Shown: piece by piece, positions 1 to 11,796 of the stretch
Layout of the letters: every line of letters begins with the position of its first letter
How positions within the stretch are numbered: the stretch's first letter is position 1
NCBI RefSeq assembly: GCF_019649055.1
Contig: NW_026570223.1
Coordinates: 2,542,001-2,606,000, forward strand
Direction: 5' to 3'
Origin: Paramacrobiotus metropolitanus
Lineage: Eukaryota > Tardigrada > Eutardigrada > Parachela > Macrobiotidae
DNA: 64,000 nucleotides
The notes under the pieces: model-generated
Database searches by the model: none
What the model was told of the DNA's origin: nothing
What the model saw: only the letters and a program-made list of their open reading frames with translations
Translations under genes and position numbers: made by a program

Positions 1-180
1 TGCCGTATCTGCAAGCAACAGCTTAATTCAACCAAGACCAAAAACTACTCTGCTAAACACAAATACAAATTAATAAATACAAATTACTCTGCTAGCTAGC
101 TGTTTGCCAATTCAGCGCGTGAACATCGTTCGTATATTTTTGAAGCTGAAAAGCATAATTAAGACGTTCAGCTCAAGCAC

Positions 181-377
181 CTTGATGACAACGCTTTGCT
201 GCACCGAACTTCTTTATTGAAATCGCACAGAGGTTTAAAGCTGGGATCTTGATGCAACCGGATCTCCACGTAATATCCATATGCAGAAATCCCGAGCCCG
301 ATTAGACTAACGACAACAGTCAGGTGACGAAGCCATCGCCGGTCTCCCACAATCTTTGGTTTCTGTTTGGAAGCCAT
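181..377 (-). CDS. VKORC1: Vitamin K epoxide reductase (VKOR), first coding exon only
   Basis: VKOR is an integral ER-membrane enzyme that reduces vitamin K epoxide and quinone using thiols. The exon starts at the ATG whose first base is 377. It encodes a basic N-terminus, a first membrane segment (about residues 19-38) and the luminal loop with the conserved Cys pair in CDFNKEVRCS followed by KALSSR. Spacing and sequence match exon 1 of metazoan VKORs. The exon closes at 181 on a GTGCTT donor. The rest of the protein, including the CxxC active site, would lie left of base 1 and is not in the window. The upstream side faces PGP, so the two genes are divergent. Family assignment rests on the loop motif and membrane topology. 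VKORC1 and VKORC1L1 cannot be told apart from this exon. Confidence 0.85.
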
Positions 378-1061
378 AATTCTGTATTTATTCTTTCCCT
401 TCTGAAAGAATGCCGATCAAAGTTACAACCACACTATACTGTATATTTGAGGTATAAGCAATCCTTTTTTAACAGAAAGATTCTGATGATAAGGAGCACA
501 GATGAACTCCATTTTCAGTTGACTTACAAGTACAAAAGGAAGATTTCCGCGGCAAAATGTTACCGTGTGACGCGAGATTTACAAACGCGCTCTTGAAGTT
601 GAATCAATAAAACAGAAATAATGGCTGATCACGAATATATTTTTGTACAAAGCGAGTGTGATCAGATTTGCCGAAGAAAGAGCGTCTTATTATGCCATGG
701 GAATCCTTCTTTGAAATGTGATCGGGAATCTGATCAAATGCCAAACGAGGAATTTTTTGTCAATCTTTTTCGTCTTCCAACTCAATCAATGAATGACTCA
801 CGACGGAGGCGGAGTCTACCGGCGTGTCGGGCGCGAGATCGTAAGATTATGACCATACTACTAGAACATTTCTGAAAATAAAAAGTACTTAAAAACCGAA
901 AAAACGTCGTTAAAAAAACATAAAAGTTTATACCTATCACCTATGTCCTATGTATTTAACATTTCAATGCTGTCCGCAATAAGAAGAAATATAAATTTTG
1001 TTCGAACTGAACGGCTGTGATTTCCTGTTGATCCTCATTCACGGGGGCGAGACGGCCAAAA
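378..1061. promoter_or_regulatory. Divergent intergenic region between VKOR and PGP
   Basis: These 684 bases separate two start codons pointing in opposite directions, so both promoters must lie here. I see short open frames (for example 621-875 on +) but none resembles a protein family or has splice support. No clear TATA box or other named element was recognised. Confidence 0.4.
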
Positions 1062-2911
1062 ATGGTGGCGGTTCCCCTGGATCTCCAAAATTTTGAATGT
1101 CTGTTGAAGAATCACGACAGCTTCCTCTTCGATTGCGATGGTACGAACATGGGATACGACGTGATTTGCAGTGCAGTGCTTATTTAGAAACAACCCATCT
1201 GTCTGTTTATGTCCTTTATTTGCGTATTGGCAAATGTTGTAATGGTCGCTTGAAAACTAAAATCGGTAGTCAGAGTAGTACTGTTACTTGCGTAAGCACT
1301 TTTCTACAACTTCTCATGGATTTCAGGTGTTCTGTGGCATGGAAATACCTTGATTCCCGGTGCTGCCGAGGCGCTGTCGCTTTTGAAAGCTAAGGTGAGA
1401 AGTTTGAAATTTATAAGACGTTGCGCGGCTTATTTGCGTCGCACCGCTTAATTAAACGTGAAGCGATACATTTTTCCTAAAAGATCGTATAGCCGGTGAG
1501 TCGGTGACCATCACGCGTTGAGCTGATGATTTAATGACACAAGATTTTTTAACAGGGCAAGCAAGTGTTCTACGTCACAAACAACAGTACTTCCACCAGG
1601 GAGCAGTATGCCGAAAAGTGCCGGAAACTCGGTTTACCAGCCGAAAAGGTAAATTTTGCATCCCTGCAAATTCAAATTTATGACATTACTGTACCGTCGA
1701 GGTGTAGGGTGATACCCATACCGTGTACAAACTATCGCAACCGAAATGCTCTTCAGATTTATGAACAGGAAATAATTTATCATGCTGCAATAGTTTTGCG
1801 TGTGATAATCGTGGCAACAGAAAAAATCACAGTTGGCTTTATTTTTTGCAGAAGGAGATAGTCTGTACGGCTCATTCCGCGGCACTGTACCTTCAAGACT
1901 TGCTACGCCCAACATTCACATGCCGTCCGAAAGTTTACCTTGTTGGATGCGTTTCCATTGCGGATGAACTTAATGCAGTTGGGATTGATTCCGTTGGACT
2001 GGGGGTACATTTGCTCACTCGCTATGTAGTGTGTATATTCAGTTAATCAAGAAAGCTTAGGAATATTGTACATACCAAAACGCTTGCAAACTGTAAGCGT
2101 AACCAAAAGAGTTAACCTGCTGAGCGATTACTGCTATGAATTGATGAGTAAAGGAGATCTAGACTGAATGCAAAGTTGCAGAAATTACTGAAATTATTTC
2201 CAATACCGTCAGTGTTACCTATCTGAGCTAATATACACTGGAATATTAAATGCAGAATGAAGTATAACTGAAGTATAACAAAATAACGAAGTAAGTACTG
2301 TACTATATGCGGTATAGGTAATTGAATTGTGCATGCACAAGTCGGAAGTGATGTTTTTTTTCCAGCCCGATCCAGTTGGCGAAAACTTCACGCAGGATAA
2401 ATGGCGCTCTGTGGAGTTGGAGGACGACATTGACGCAGTGGTTGTGGGATTTGATCCTCACATCAGTTTTATCAAGATCCTCAAAGCTGCCAGCTATCTG
2501 AAGAAGCCTCTGGTCCATTTCGTGGCTACCAACACCGACCAGTCTTTCCCTACTACATCCAGCCGCATTGTCGTGCCCGGCACGGGATGCGTAGTAGCGC
2601 CGATTGCCATGGCGGCTGACCGGATTCCGACTGTGATGGGCAAACCGGAAACGTTGATGTTTGAGTATTTGCAAAAGGAATTTGAGTTGGATTCGGCGAA
2701 GTGTGTCTTCATCGGTGATCGCCTAAATACTGATATTTTGCTCGCTCATAAATGCGGGATGAAAAGTGTTATGGCATTAAGCGGTGTTTCTACGCTGGAG
2801 GAGGTCGAAAAATACCAAAACAGCTCTGATCCACAGGAAAAGCTGTTGGTGCCGCATTTTTTCATGAGTGATATTAATGTTTTAAAGGAACTTCTGGAAC
2901 AGATCAATTAA
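1062..2911 (+). CDS. PGP: Phosphoglycolate / glycerol-3-phosphate phosphatase (HAD family)
   Basis: HAD-superfamily phosphatase that hydrolyses 2-phosphoglycolate and related metabolites in the cytosol. Five exons: 1062-1140, 1327-1394, 1556-1648, 1852-2004, 2366-2911. Phases close exactly and give 312 aa; human PGP has 321. Visible HAD motifs are the nucleophile/acid pair in FLFDCDGVLW (D24, D26), motif II VTNNST, the cap region AVVVGFDPH with GTGC, and motif IV GDRLNTDILL with GVSTLEEV after it. Motif order and the C-terminal MSDINVLKELL end match animal PGP. The start was chosen because the reading frame MVAVPLDLQNFE leads directly into the DxD motif. No key residue is missing. The gene is divergent from VKOR. 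PDXP (chronophin) is the nearest alternative, but the cap sequence fits PGP better. Confidence 0.93.
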
Positions 2912-3499
2912 AGGAAAACACTTGAAAACATGAATGGGATGGAGCTTGCGTTTTGTATATTCTGTTACAGAACTTTGTTAACTTGCGCATATTAAATGAA
3001 AACATCGTAATCTAGATAAATGCATATGTACTGTACTGTATTCCGTAAGTGTCACATTCAGTGACCAGTCGACGTTTCGAACTTCGAAACTTAAGTTTAA
3101 ATGAATAAAATTAAGTTTAAACTATTTAAAATTTTTGAATAAATGTATTATAAACAGTAGCATTCATCTTTTTCCTCATTAACTGTATCGCTATTTGTTG
3201 CAAAACCAAATAGGGTTAGCACTGTACCTATTATTAATACGAAGTGGATGAAACGCACTGAATCTGCTGAATTTAATCGAAATTTAAGTATAAAACGGTC
3301 GATTTCGTTTAAACCAAGCAAATAAACAGGTAAGGCCCAAGGTAAACTAGAAGTATGTCTAAAACAAATGAAACTCAGAAACTGGAACTGATTTTACGAA
3401 TTTTTAGGGTCAAACATATCCCAACTTGCTTAAAAAAACTGTACAAAATAGTACTTATTGAAACTTGGAAGCCTGATCGTTATCCCGTTCGGAACCTGA
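2912..3499. other. Intergenic, AT-rich; no gene seen
   Basis: 3' flank of PGP. It includes AATAAA-like hexamers near 3103 and 3138 that could serve as polyadenylation signals for PGP. No coding frame with family resemblance was seen on either strand. Confidence 0.4.
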
Positions 3500-3745
3500 T
3501 CAAGGATGGGAATCCGACGCTTTCTGGTTGCGATCCGTAGCGTGAGCTTCGTGTTCCTCTCGCTTTTCAGCTTTCTTCTGCTCATTTGTTTTGTGATGCT
3601 TGTGGTCCGTGTTGTCCGTAACCGCGTTGATTTCATCCACATCTTCCGGCTTTCCTTTGTTATCATGCTTTGCCAGCTTTTCAGCTTGTCGCTTGCTCTG
3701 GATTTTCTCGTCTGGAATGTTCATATCACCGGAGTCAGAGGACAT
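3500..3745 (-). CDS. Small intrinsically disordered hydrophilic protein, 81 aa
   Basis: Single open frame from an ATG at 3745 to a stop at 3500. The product is almost entirely charged or polar: rich in Lys, Glu, Asp, His, Asn and Ala, with no Phe, Trp, Tyr or Cys. Segments such as KRQAEKLAKHDNKGKPEDVDE and EQKKAEKREEHEAHA alternate acids and bases, as in hydrophilins, LEA-like proteins or disordered chaperones. It has no signal peptide or membrane segment. The codon pattern looks protein-like compared with the surrounding AT-rich DNA. I do not recognise a family, and low-complexity charge makes convergence easy. It could instead be one exon of a larger gene. Flanking genes PGP and OPA3 give no functional hint. 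Confidence 0.5.
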   Translation of the reverse strand: MSSDSGDMNIPDEKIQSKRQAEKLAKHDNKGKPEDVDEINAVTDNTDHKHHKTNEQKKAEKREEHEAHATDRNQKASDSHP

Positions 3746-5480
3746 GTTTCTGGTACGTTAATCCTGGTCAGTCAGCTAATTAAACAGTCAACTTCCAAAC
3801 ACAATAGTGACAAGACTGTAATAAGATTAAGTATAAAAGCACAAGTCCCAAACGTTCACGAATGACTGCAAACGGCGAAAAAGTTCTTAACTCAGAAGAA
3901 ACTGAATAGTGGATGTGGCAGCAGCACTGAAATGAATATAAAATTATTATTGACTTAAATTGTCGAATGTCGATCGACCAATCCTTGTGTTTCGGAAAGT
4001 TCCCACCAGCGAACAGCTGATGCAGCCAAACATCTGCGGTCACAAACACAAACGCACCGGTAGTGATCTACTACATATTTTCAAGCGGGCACCTTTGTCA
4101 CGATACCGTACTTTAAAGGAGTACGTATTATTGTTGCTCGTTAAATTTACATCAGTCAACTTTGGCATTTGTAGATATTACAGTACCTAAGTGAGTACTT
4201 TCTACTTACTGCTGTTAAATGTGGTATATGTGGTATATTTATATTTTCATTCTTCTGCTTTAATATGGCTAGTTGCTGCAATATTAATTTATCTTTAATA
4301 AATATTGTTGCATTATCCACACTTGATTTTTAAACAGTTACAACAGCGAACAAAAATGAAAAATACTCGCAAGAAGCCCTCACAATTCACATAGTAGTCA
4401 CATCTCGTTAAATGGCAAGAGTCACATCACATCTCGTCAGCCGGCAAGAGCCATGAGCATTCAAATTTCACCAGGAAAAAATACAATAATGTCCGATACA
4501 ATAATGTCCGATTCAAGAATCAAGATAGACCGTAAATGTAAGTAGTTTTCACTTTTCAGAATGGCTAATCGGATTCGAAAATGTTTTTGTCTTACTTGTT
4601 ATAATCAGCACTTTACTTTGATCAGTTTGATGCTTTAGTACCCTATATATCTTGCTTTAGTTGTTTCGGTAAAGCACGGCGCGGCGATTTTTCGTATGCA
4701 ATAGTATGTATGTACTGATAAGTGTCTGATAACTGAATGATATACATAATAATCAGTAAACGAACAAAGCATTTCTTATTACGGTTGAAGTAATTTCGGC
4801 ACTGTAAAAAGCCTCGCACGTGCACATAAAACATGACGAAAAAGGTTTGTACTCGTACCAAAATGCCCAAAATGGCCATAATTTCAATTTTCAACTGCAC
4901 TAATTCAAGCCGGATGACAAAATTTGACGCTGCTGTTGCAGATTGTGGGTTACTGCGGCACTCATCGTCTCTACATACTTACTTACTCCGATACTCGTGA
5001 GTTATGACTTACATTTAAGACTTTCTAATTTATAGTTTCTGTAATAAGTATACTAATATTGATCATGATCATGAGGTTTAATTTCCTTATTAATGTACTG
5101 TATGTAATTTCCTTAGTAATGTAGTTAATGTAATTTCCTTAGTAATGTATCTTATTGTTTTCTTAAGTATTACTGAGTAGCAACAAGTACTACCTACGGT
5201 AGGCTAACGGTGCAGTGCATAATAAGGGATTACTATTCGCATGCAGGAAGTCTTTTATATGCACCACGGTACAGCCACAGAAAACCGTAAGTTAAATGCA
5301 GCTTGAATTATCCCAGGATTTTCACACAAATTTACATACATCAAACTCTTAACGTCCGTGGAATATCACAATCGAACTTACTCATGTTCAATACAGCAGA
5401 ACAAAGCAAAGAGCACACACAGGCACCGGTAAAATTAACAAAATAAAAACCTCCCTTCAACCTGCGGCTGCCCGCGTCCA
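3746..5480. other. Intergenic, no gene recognised
   Basis: About 1.7 kb of AT-rich sequence. It contains a short tandem repeat at about 5078-5150 (listed separately). Open frames such as 4643-4900 (-) have no family resemblance or splice support. Confidence 0.35.
5078..5150. repeat. Short tandem repeat, about 3 units of 25-28 bp
   Basis: Three successive copies of a unit containing AATTTCCTTAgTAATGTA occur with small differences. The repeat lies in the intergenic region downstream of OPA3. Confidence 0.7.
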
Positions 5481-6452
5481 TCACGAAGAAGGCCTCTTTT
5501 TATCAACATCCACAACGGTGGACGACGAAGAGGGTGCTGGCAGCGGAGCTGTCGTCGGTTTAGGTCTGGCATCACTGGGCGGATCCACTTGAACACCAAC
5601 CGACTCCATCTCTCTTCGAAAGTCCAGCCGAATGGGCGCCAACGGTTTGTACTCCGGAACTTTGACATTCTTGGGCTTCAGCGCCACACAAACACGTGTC
5701 AATTCACGAATCTGAGCATCTTGTTTTTCAATGGCCATTCCCAAATCCACAATACTGTTCTCCATTGCAAAGAGCCGTGCTTCGTGTGCGGCCTCCCTGG
5801 CTTGCTCTTTCCTGGAGGATCGAATGTAATCCGCAATCAAGCACAGCGCCGCAATGCTGAAAATTATCATTTCACCCAAGATCTGTGCGCCCTGCTCGAT
5901 AGCCTGTTCCTCGTTGAGCTTTGCAACTTTTACGGGCTGGCCAAGATTGAGCATCCACATCTTGATTTTCACGTCCGCCCAATGATAAACTGCAAAGTCA
6001 GGAATAAAAAAAGTGTAATGCTGTAACAGACTATCGAATCTACTTATTATTAACCTTGCACGGGTTCAACTAGTCGTCAATAATTTTTATATTGCACTGT
6101 TGCAATCTGCTGCTTCGAACAGCCATGGGCCCATGCTTATATAAATTTTAACGCAAAGTTCAAAGAAAAGCCTTCGCAAAATTCTTGCAGCGTAAGCAGA
6201 ACTACAGACCAATATTAAGAATTTCGTTAACAGATAAATTTTGTGCTTCCTAGTTCCTACACTGCTTCCTACACTGCAGTAAAGACATCTACATCAGTAG
6301 AGACACTTACACTGAGCAGGTGGCATGCAAATATAGGTTCTGAAGAAAGGACTGGCTTTCGCGCGCGTCTGAATGCCTTGTGCTATCGGTTTACTGATCT
6401 GACGAACTGCCAAGTAGGCCAGCTTGGCCAAGGGAAATGCAGCCGCAACCAT
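5481..6452 (-). CDS. OPA3: OPA3 family mitochondrial membrane protein
   Basis: OPA3 is a mitochondrial membrane protein of uncertain molecular role; human mutations cause optic atrophy and Costeff syndrome. Two exons: 6311-6452 (ATG at 6452) and 5481-5989, giving 216 aa against 179 in human. Exon 1 encodes the family hallmark [19 protein letters not shown], then [12 protein letters not shown]. Exon 2 continues [14 protein letters not shown], the motif [17 protein letters not shown] and a hydrophobic segment [13 protein letters not shown], followed by a coiled-coil stretch. The splice joins a T to TT and restores F-Y-H-W, exactly the conserved family sequence. The C-terminal tail, about 60 residues rich in Pro, Ser and Thr, is longer than in vertebrates and looks disordered. 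The gene is divergent from SUCLA2. Confidence 0.92.
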
Positions 6453-7944
6453 CCTGAGAACACAGTGCTATCCAAGAGTATCTTCCGGGATATCCGTTCC
6501 ACAGAGAATGAGAATGACGCAACCGTCAGGTGTTAGGCACCCACCGTGGAGGTCTTGGCAGGTGCTTAAGCGGAACCAATGATCCCACGTCTCGAAGCCA
6601 TCATAACTGACCATAAGAAACGGGAGAATTCAGATATTACAGAGCTCCGAATTAAGCGCTCAATTATTAGCCCAGAGCGTCCCCACAAAGCAAAATGTTC
6701 TATAAAGATTTGGAACTGGCAAGTGAAAAGTCACAACCGTTCTTCAACAGCCTCACTGGTTGGAACAAACGGCGACTCCGTTGACACTGCGTATTTTTAA
6801 GAAAGATCACACACACCTAAGAGGTGCACTTCTCACTTCATGGTACGCTTGGTAGCATTTATATTATAGCAAACAGAAGCGGATTTAAAAAGAAAGATAT
6901 TATGAATGATTTGAAAGAATTCCAAATATTCAAGCTCTCCAAAAGCAAACACGAAAAATCCAGGCAGCGGAAGCAACATTTTCGTCCTCGGGTAGTGTAT
7001 GTCCATTTCTGTTGTAGGGCGGTTACGTGTTTAATAAGCGATGAATCACGTGGTACGGAAGACAAACTGGATAACAGAAAGAGGCGGGCTCAGCTGCAGA
7101 AGTTCAAGGGTGTGAGCGTTTTAGATTGTTTTCAAAATTTTGGACGTAATCCAACTTTTGATTAGAAATGAGCCTAATTTTTGATTTATTATTTATTACG
7201 TTGGATGTTAGTAATTTCTTCTGAATTTCGATAAACTATCTCGAGACGCCATTACGTAACTGCAGTATATTGCTTAGTATTCATTTATCGACACAGCAGC
7301 TGATTCCCATTTACGAATTCCCACGCTGCAGAGATCTCTGCGACCGAGATTCGAGTTCGCCCATTTTTGCCTTTACCCAAGTTTACTGAGTGAGCGCTCC
7401 ATTCACCTGCGACGAGGTATGTTTATAATTTTTCTCTCGAAAAGAAAAAATGACCAAAAATTATAGCGATTTCGAGTAAGTGCGCGCCGTACGGCTTCAC
7501 AAAAGACTGTTTCACTGTTTCTTGTTGCAGTCAGTGGTGTAAGCTGTTTTCTGGATGAAGTTTTTTAGTTGTTGGCAGTCTTGAATGGGTTGAGTGTGGT
7601 GGAAGGAAGTAAAACCTGGAATCTTTGTTGAATATATTTTAAGAATTGCGAACTGAAGTGCCACTTGTACATGGTTTCTAGGGAAATCCGTACAGTCGCA
7701 CATGTGTTTCAGAATTTTGGCGTGTAACATTAGAAAGTTAGTGTCGTGACTGTCGTTCCTGTTGTTGCGTGTGCTCGCTGTAATATTTGTATGCCTTATC
7801 ATTATGGACAGGAAAAACTGGATGTCCGTCCTGTGCAGGCTGCGTATAACTCAGTCCGAGGGAAGTGCCAGCATCTGACGTTGCTGTATCGCGGGGGGTC
7901 TCTATTTTAGTTTCTGATTGTGAGTTTGCTCACCCACCCCCAAA
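6453..7944. promoter_or_regulatory. Divergent region between OPA3 and SUCLA2
   Basis: About 1.5 kb separates two opposite start codons. A possible untranslated SUCLA2 leader exon ends at about 7416 with the donor-like GAG|GTATGT. Open frames such as 6824-7165 and 7512-7802 show no family resemblance. Confidence 0.35.
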
Positions 7945-10900
7945 ATGTCGCTGCTCTCGAAGTGTGGCATAAGGATTGGCCGTCCAGCAGCAAACTTTGG
8001 CGAACTATTAAAAAATGTAAGGCTTTGCTTGAGTTTGTACTTTGCAGTTAGAATATCTGTCCTGACTGTACAAATACTGGTAACATAAATTTCGTTTATC
8101 AAGCCGAAGCGTAATTAAACGACTAAGTTGTAAAACCGGATGTTTTTAGAGCTTTCCAGCGCTTGGATTTGCTGCACAGCAAGTCCGAAACCTCGCCGTA
8201 CATGAATATATCTCGATGAAGATCCTTCAGGATGCAGGAGTGCCTGTACCAAAATTCGAAGTAGCTGATACTCCCAAAGCTGCTCGGTCTGCTGCAGAAA
8301 AAATAGGTTTGTGAATTTTATTGCCATATTGTTATGTATATGATTGAATTGTGCTCTATGTGTTGCATTGTTCAGGAAAGAGTGCATAAGTTTTATTTTG
8401 TTTATATTTAAATGGAGCGATGTTATGGGGGAAAAATTTTATTGAGTCTGCATTGGGGTAGGAAGCAAAGACTTGGTGATCAAAGCACAAGTTTTGGCCG
8501 GTGGGCGAGGGAAAGGATACTTCGATTCGGGCTTGCGAGCTGGTGTCAAGATGGTGTTCTCGTAAGTTGACGATTGTGATCTTATTTTTGAAACATGTTA
8601 GTTTGCATTTGGAAGACGTTTTTGTGTTCAGACCCGAGGAAGTGGAGCAAGTAGCGGAAAAGATGATTGGATATAAACTGATTACTAAACAGACGGGCGA
8701 ACAGGGACGGATATGCAACCAAGTGATGATTAGCCAGCGTTTATTTACGCGACGAGAGTTTTATTTTGCGGTTGTTATGGATCGAGCTACTCAGGTAAAC
8801 TGCAATGGCAGTATGTTAAACAATTCAGTCTGAGAATATTTTTATAGCAGAAGCGTAGTTTCAGCAAATAATGACATCAGTTGTTTAAAATTTTTGAAAC
8901 CTTTTTTTAGAAATCATTTTGCGTCTCGGGGTGTTGTTTTGGTCTTCTGTTATTCGTAAATTTCGACAATTAAGTAATTGTAGTTTTGTGCATGAATTTC
9001 ATTTGTTGTTAATGCCACAGTTTGTGGCTGTCATTGGCGTTATTCTTTTTCTCTGACCATTGACCAGCGATGTTGCCGTCTTCCAGAACGTATTCAGTTT
9101 TCGAGATGGAACAACATAGTTTGCATTTACAGGGCCCAGCATTTATCGCGAGCTCACATGGTGGAGTAAATATCGAAGAAGTTGCCCGTGATTATCCGGA
9201 TGCCATTAAAACCTTTCCCATCAATATTGAAAAGGACCTTACTACAGCAGATTGCCTTGAATTCGCAAAATCGGTTGGATTTGACGATTTATCCGAAGAA
9301 GCTGCGAAGATTATGATGAAATTGTATCGAATATTTCTCGACAAGGACGCTACAACGGTTTGTTGCCATATTTGTTTTCCAGTTTTGTGCTTCTTCAGTG
9401 CTAGCAAATGTAAATTAGTAAATTACAGTAAATTAAGATAAATTATCAGTAAATTAATCACGTTTACGAAAAAATTAAACTGATCGATCATGGTCATTTT
9501 GCTTATCGATTACTCCCGTTACTGATTCTTCTTTTTACAGGTGGAGATTAATCCGTTAGCTGAAGACTCTAGTGGCAAATGTGAGCCGGTTTGTGCTAAC
9601 TGATCATATTTAAGTGCTCGTCATAATTAAATTGTCTGCTTGATTGCGACAGTATATTGTGTGGACGCCAAACTGAATTTCGACGATAATGCCGAGTATC
9701 GACAAAAGGAGACCTTTGCATTGCGTGATTGGAGTCAGGAAGACGAACGGGAGACGAAGGCGGCCAAAGCTAATGTATGCATTCAGTGTTGTGTGCTTTG
9801 ATTTCAGCTTCGGGGAATCAGTCTGTGCATTTCCGTTTTATTCTCCGCAGATTAATTACATTAGCCTCGATGGGAACATCGGCTGTCTCGTCAACGGAGC
9901 CGGTCTGGCCATGTCAACGTAAGGGTAACATATTACGACATTAGTATAAGCGGTAATTATTATGCACATGTTGTACGTACTTGCATATATCAGTTTCATC
10001 AAATTTATCCCTTGATTACTTACATTTTTCAACTGCGGTTTTATGATTCGTCTGGAGAGGCTTTTGTTCTGTAAATGTAGCACAAAATTTGTTATGTGGA
10101 CAACTAATATGAAACTTATCGGTAAATGTTGCATTGTGAATTCTGATACGAATATAGATATTATGTACTCTGTATATCGTATTCAAGTTTTTGCTGTCAG
10201 ATACTAGGTGTTTTTCCTTTGTGATAGAAACACAGCTAATTGTTTGTACTTTGCAACGTTGCAGAATGGACATTATAAAGTTGCATGGCGGATCGCCGGC
10301 TAATTTCCTTGATGTGGGAGGAGGTGCCACTGCGGAACAAGTAATGGATGCCTTCAAATTAATCACATCCGATCCCAATGTAAATTGACTGTGGACAAGC
10401 TGGTTTTGACGTAAACATTGACCGATGAATCATGGAGAATTGTATTTGCAGGTACAAGCCGTGCTAGTGAATATTTTCGGCGGCATTATGCGCTGTGATA
10501 TTATCGCGAAAGGGATCATATTAGCGGCAGAGAAATTAGAATTAAAAGTTCCTATTGTCTGCCGACTGCAAGGCACCAACGTCGACGACGCTAAAGTTCT
10601 TATAGCCAGTAGTGGACTCAAAATTCTGGCTGAAGACAATCTGGACGATGCTGCGAAAATGGTATGAACCGATAATGAACCACAACTTATATTGTTTCCC
10701 AAAAAGTAATTTTTGTCTAATTAGGAAATTGTCTGAAATACTTAACAGGGTTTGAAAGATGGTAGCTTGATAACATTCCTTTACCATGGTTTTCCTGAAT
10801 AAATAAGACCATGGTTTTCCTGAATAAATAATTTGAAATCGAACATTTGCTAGTGTGATGAGATGGTTAGCGTCAGAGTCAGAAATTCATAAAATTATTC

Positions 10901-11002
10901 TAATGCCTTGCGTCGGTTCCATTACAGGCTGTCAAGCTCGCCCAGATTGTCCGGTTAGCGAAAGAAGGTGGACTTCATGTGAAATTTGAACTGCCTATTT
11001 AA
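7945..11002 (+). CDS. SUCLA2: Succinate-CoA ligase [ADP-forming] beta subunit, mitochondrial
   Basis: TCA-cycle enzyme of the mitochondrial matrix; with the alpha subunit it makes succinate and ATP from succinyl-CoA. Eleven exons: 7945-8016, 8150-8306, 8462-8561, 8632-8794, 9133-9357, 9541-9580, 9653-9774, 9851-9918, 10265-10379, 10452-10661, 10928-11002. All phases close, giving 448 aa; human has 463. A short N-terminal targeting segment precedes [18 protein letters not shown]. The ATP-grasp region shows [28 protein letters not shown] and [11 protein letters not shown]. The CoA-ligase half has [44 protein letters not shown] and the C-terminal KFELPI. LHEYMSM-type wording favours SUCLA2 over SUCLG2. 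An AATAAA lies near 11226. Exon 6 is only 40 bp. Confidence 0.96.
10783..10832. repeat. 25-bp tandem duplication in SUCLA2 intron 10
   Basis: Two adjacent copies of ACCATGGTTTTCCTGAATAA plus five more bases, differing only in the last base. This looks like a recent slippage or duplication inside an intron. Confidence 0.85.
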
Positions 11003-11796
11003 ACAAAGCGTTTTATTTTGTCAACAGATGGATTGTACAATCTCGTTTTTCTGAGTAAGCTTTATTATTCTATAGTACGATATTTTGATGTCCGAGTGTG
11101 TTTAAAAAGTCCATTGGTCAGCCCCGACACTACCGGTCCTAGTCGTTGCTAACACTTTGTTTTACGATGCATGAATTCAGTTGTACTTGTGCTAAATGGT
11201 TTGACTTCGTTCACTATGTTGTGATAATAAAGATACTTTTTAGAAGTATGAACTGAGCTTTCTTGCCTGCGAAAAGCTACACCTCAATTCAAGTGAGTAA
11301 TTACTATTAGTAGCTATTTATTATCACGATTCACGAAACTCAAAAAGATCACACAGAGTGAGGCTGAAGCCGCTGAACAAGTGTGCTACCCCACACTGCA
11401 GAAAGGTGATCTGGAACAAATCAAACCATATTTCCAAACGCTTTATTGGTAAATTAACATTACTAAGAATACATTCAAATTTTGTCTCAATCAGAAGGTT
11501 CGCTACTGAATTAACAAAGTGCGCAACGTCATGGAACCCGTTAACATTGTTTTTTTACAATAACTTTAACGCTATTGTATTAAGCCGCATGCAATCATCA
11601 AGTGTGCAAACGTGGATAAAACTGGCAATTGTACAACCACCACACCAGCCCCGGCAACACGTAGAATTAAAACAGAAACATTCATCCGGGTTTATCGTCA
11701 GGAAAAGAGAACAAAACCTCCTTAAAACTGTACAAAAAAACCTCACCAGCGGAATCCTTAAAGCGTGTTTGTTTATTAAGAGTGTTTGTTGACCAA
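11003..11796. other. Tail-to-tail intergenic region, SUCLA2 / ITM2
   Basis: Holds the 3' ends of two convergent genes. AATAAA near 11226 suits SUCLA2. The open frames 11358-11792 (+) and 11555-11746 (-) overlap each other and look like chance. Confidence 0.4.

Noticed and set aside
621-875. 84-codon plus ORF between VKOR and PGP
   Set aside because: No family resemblance, no splice signals and odd composition; likely chance in a promoter region.
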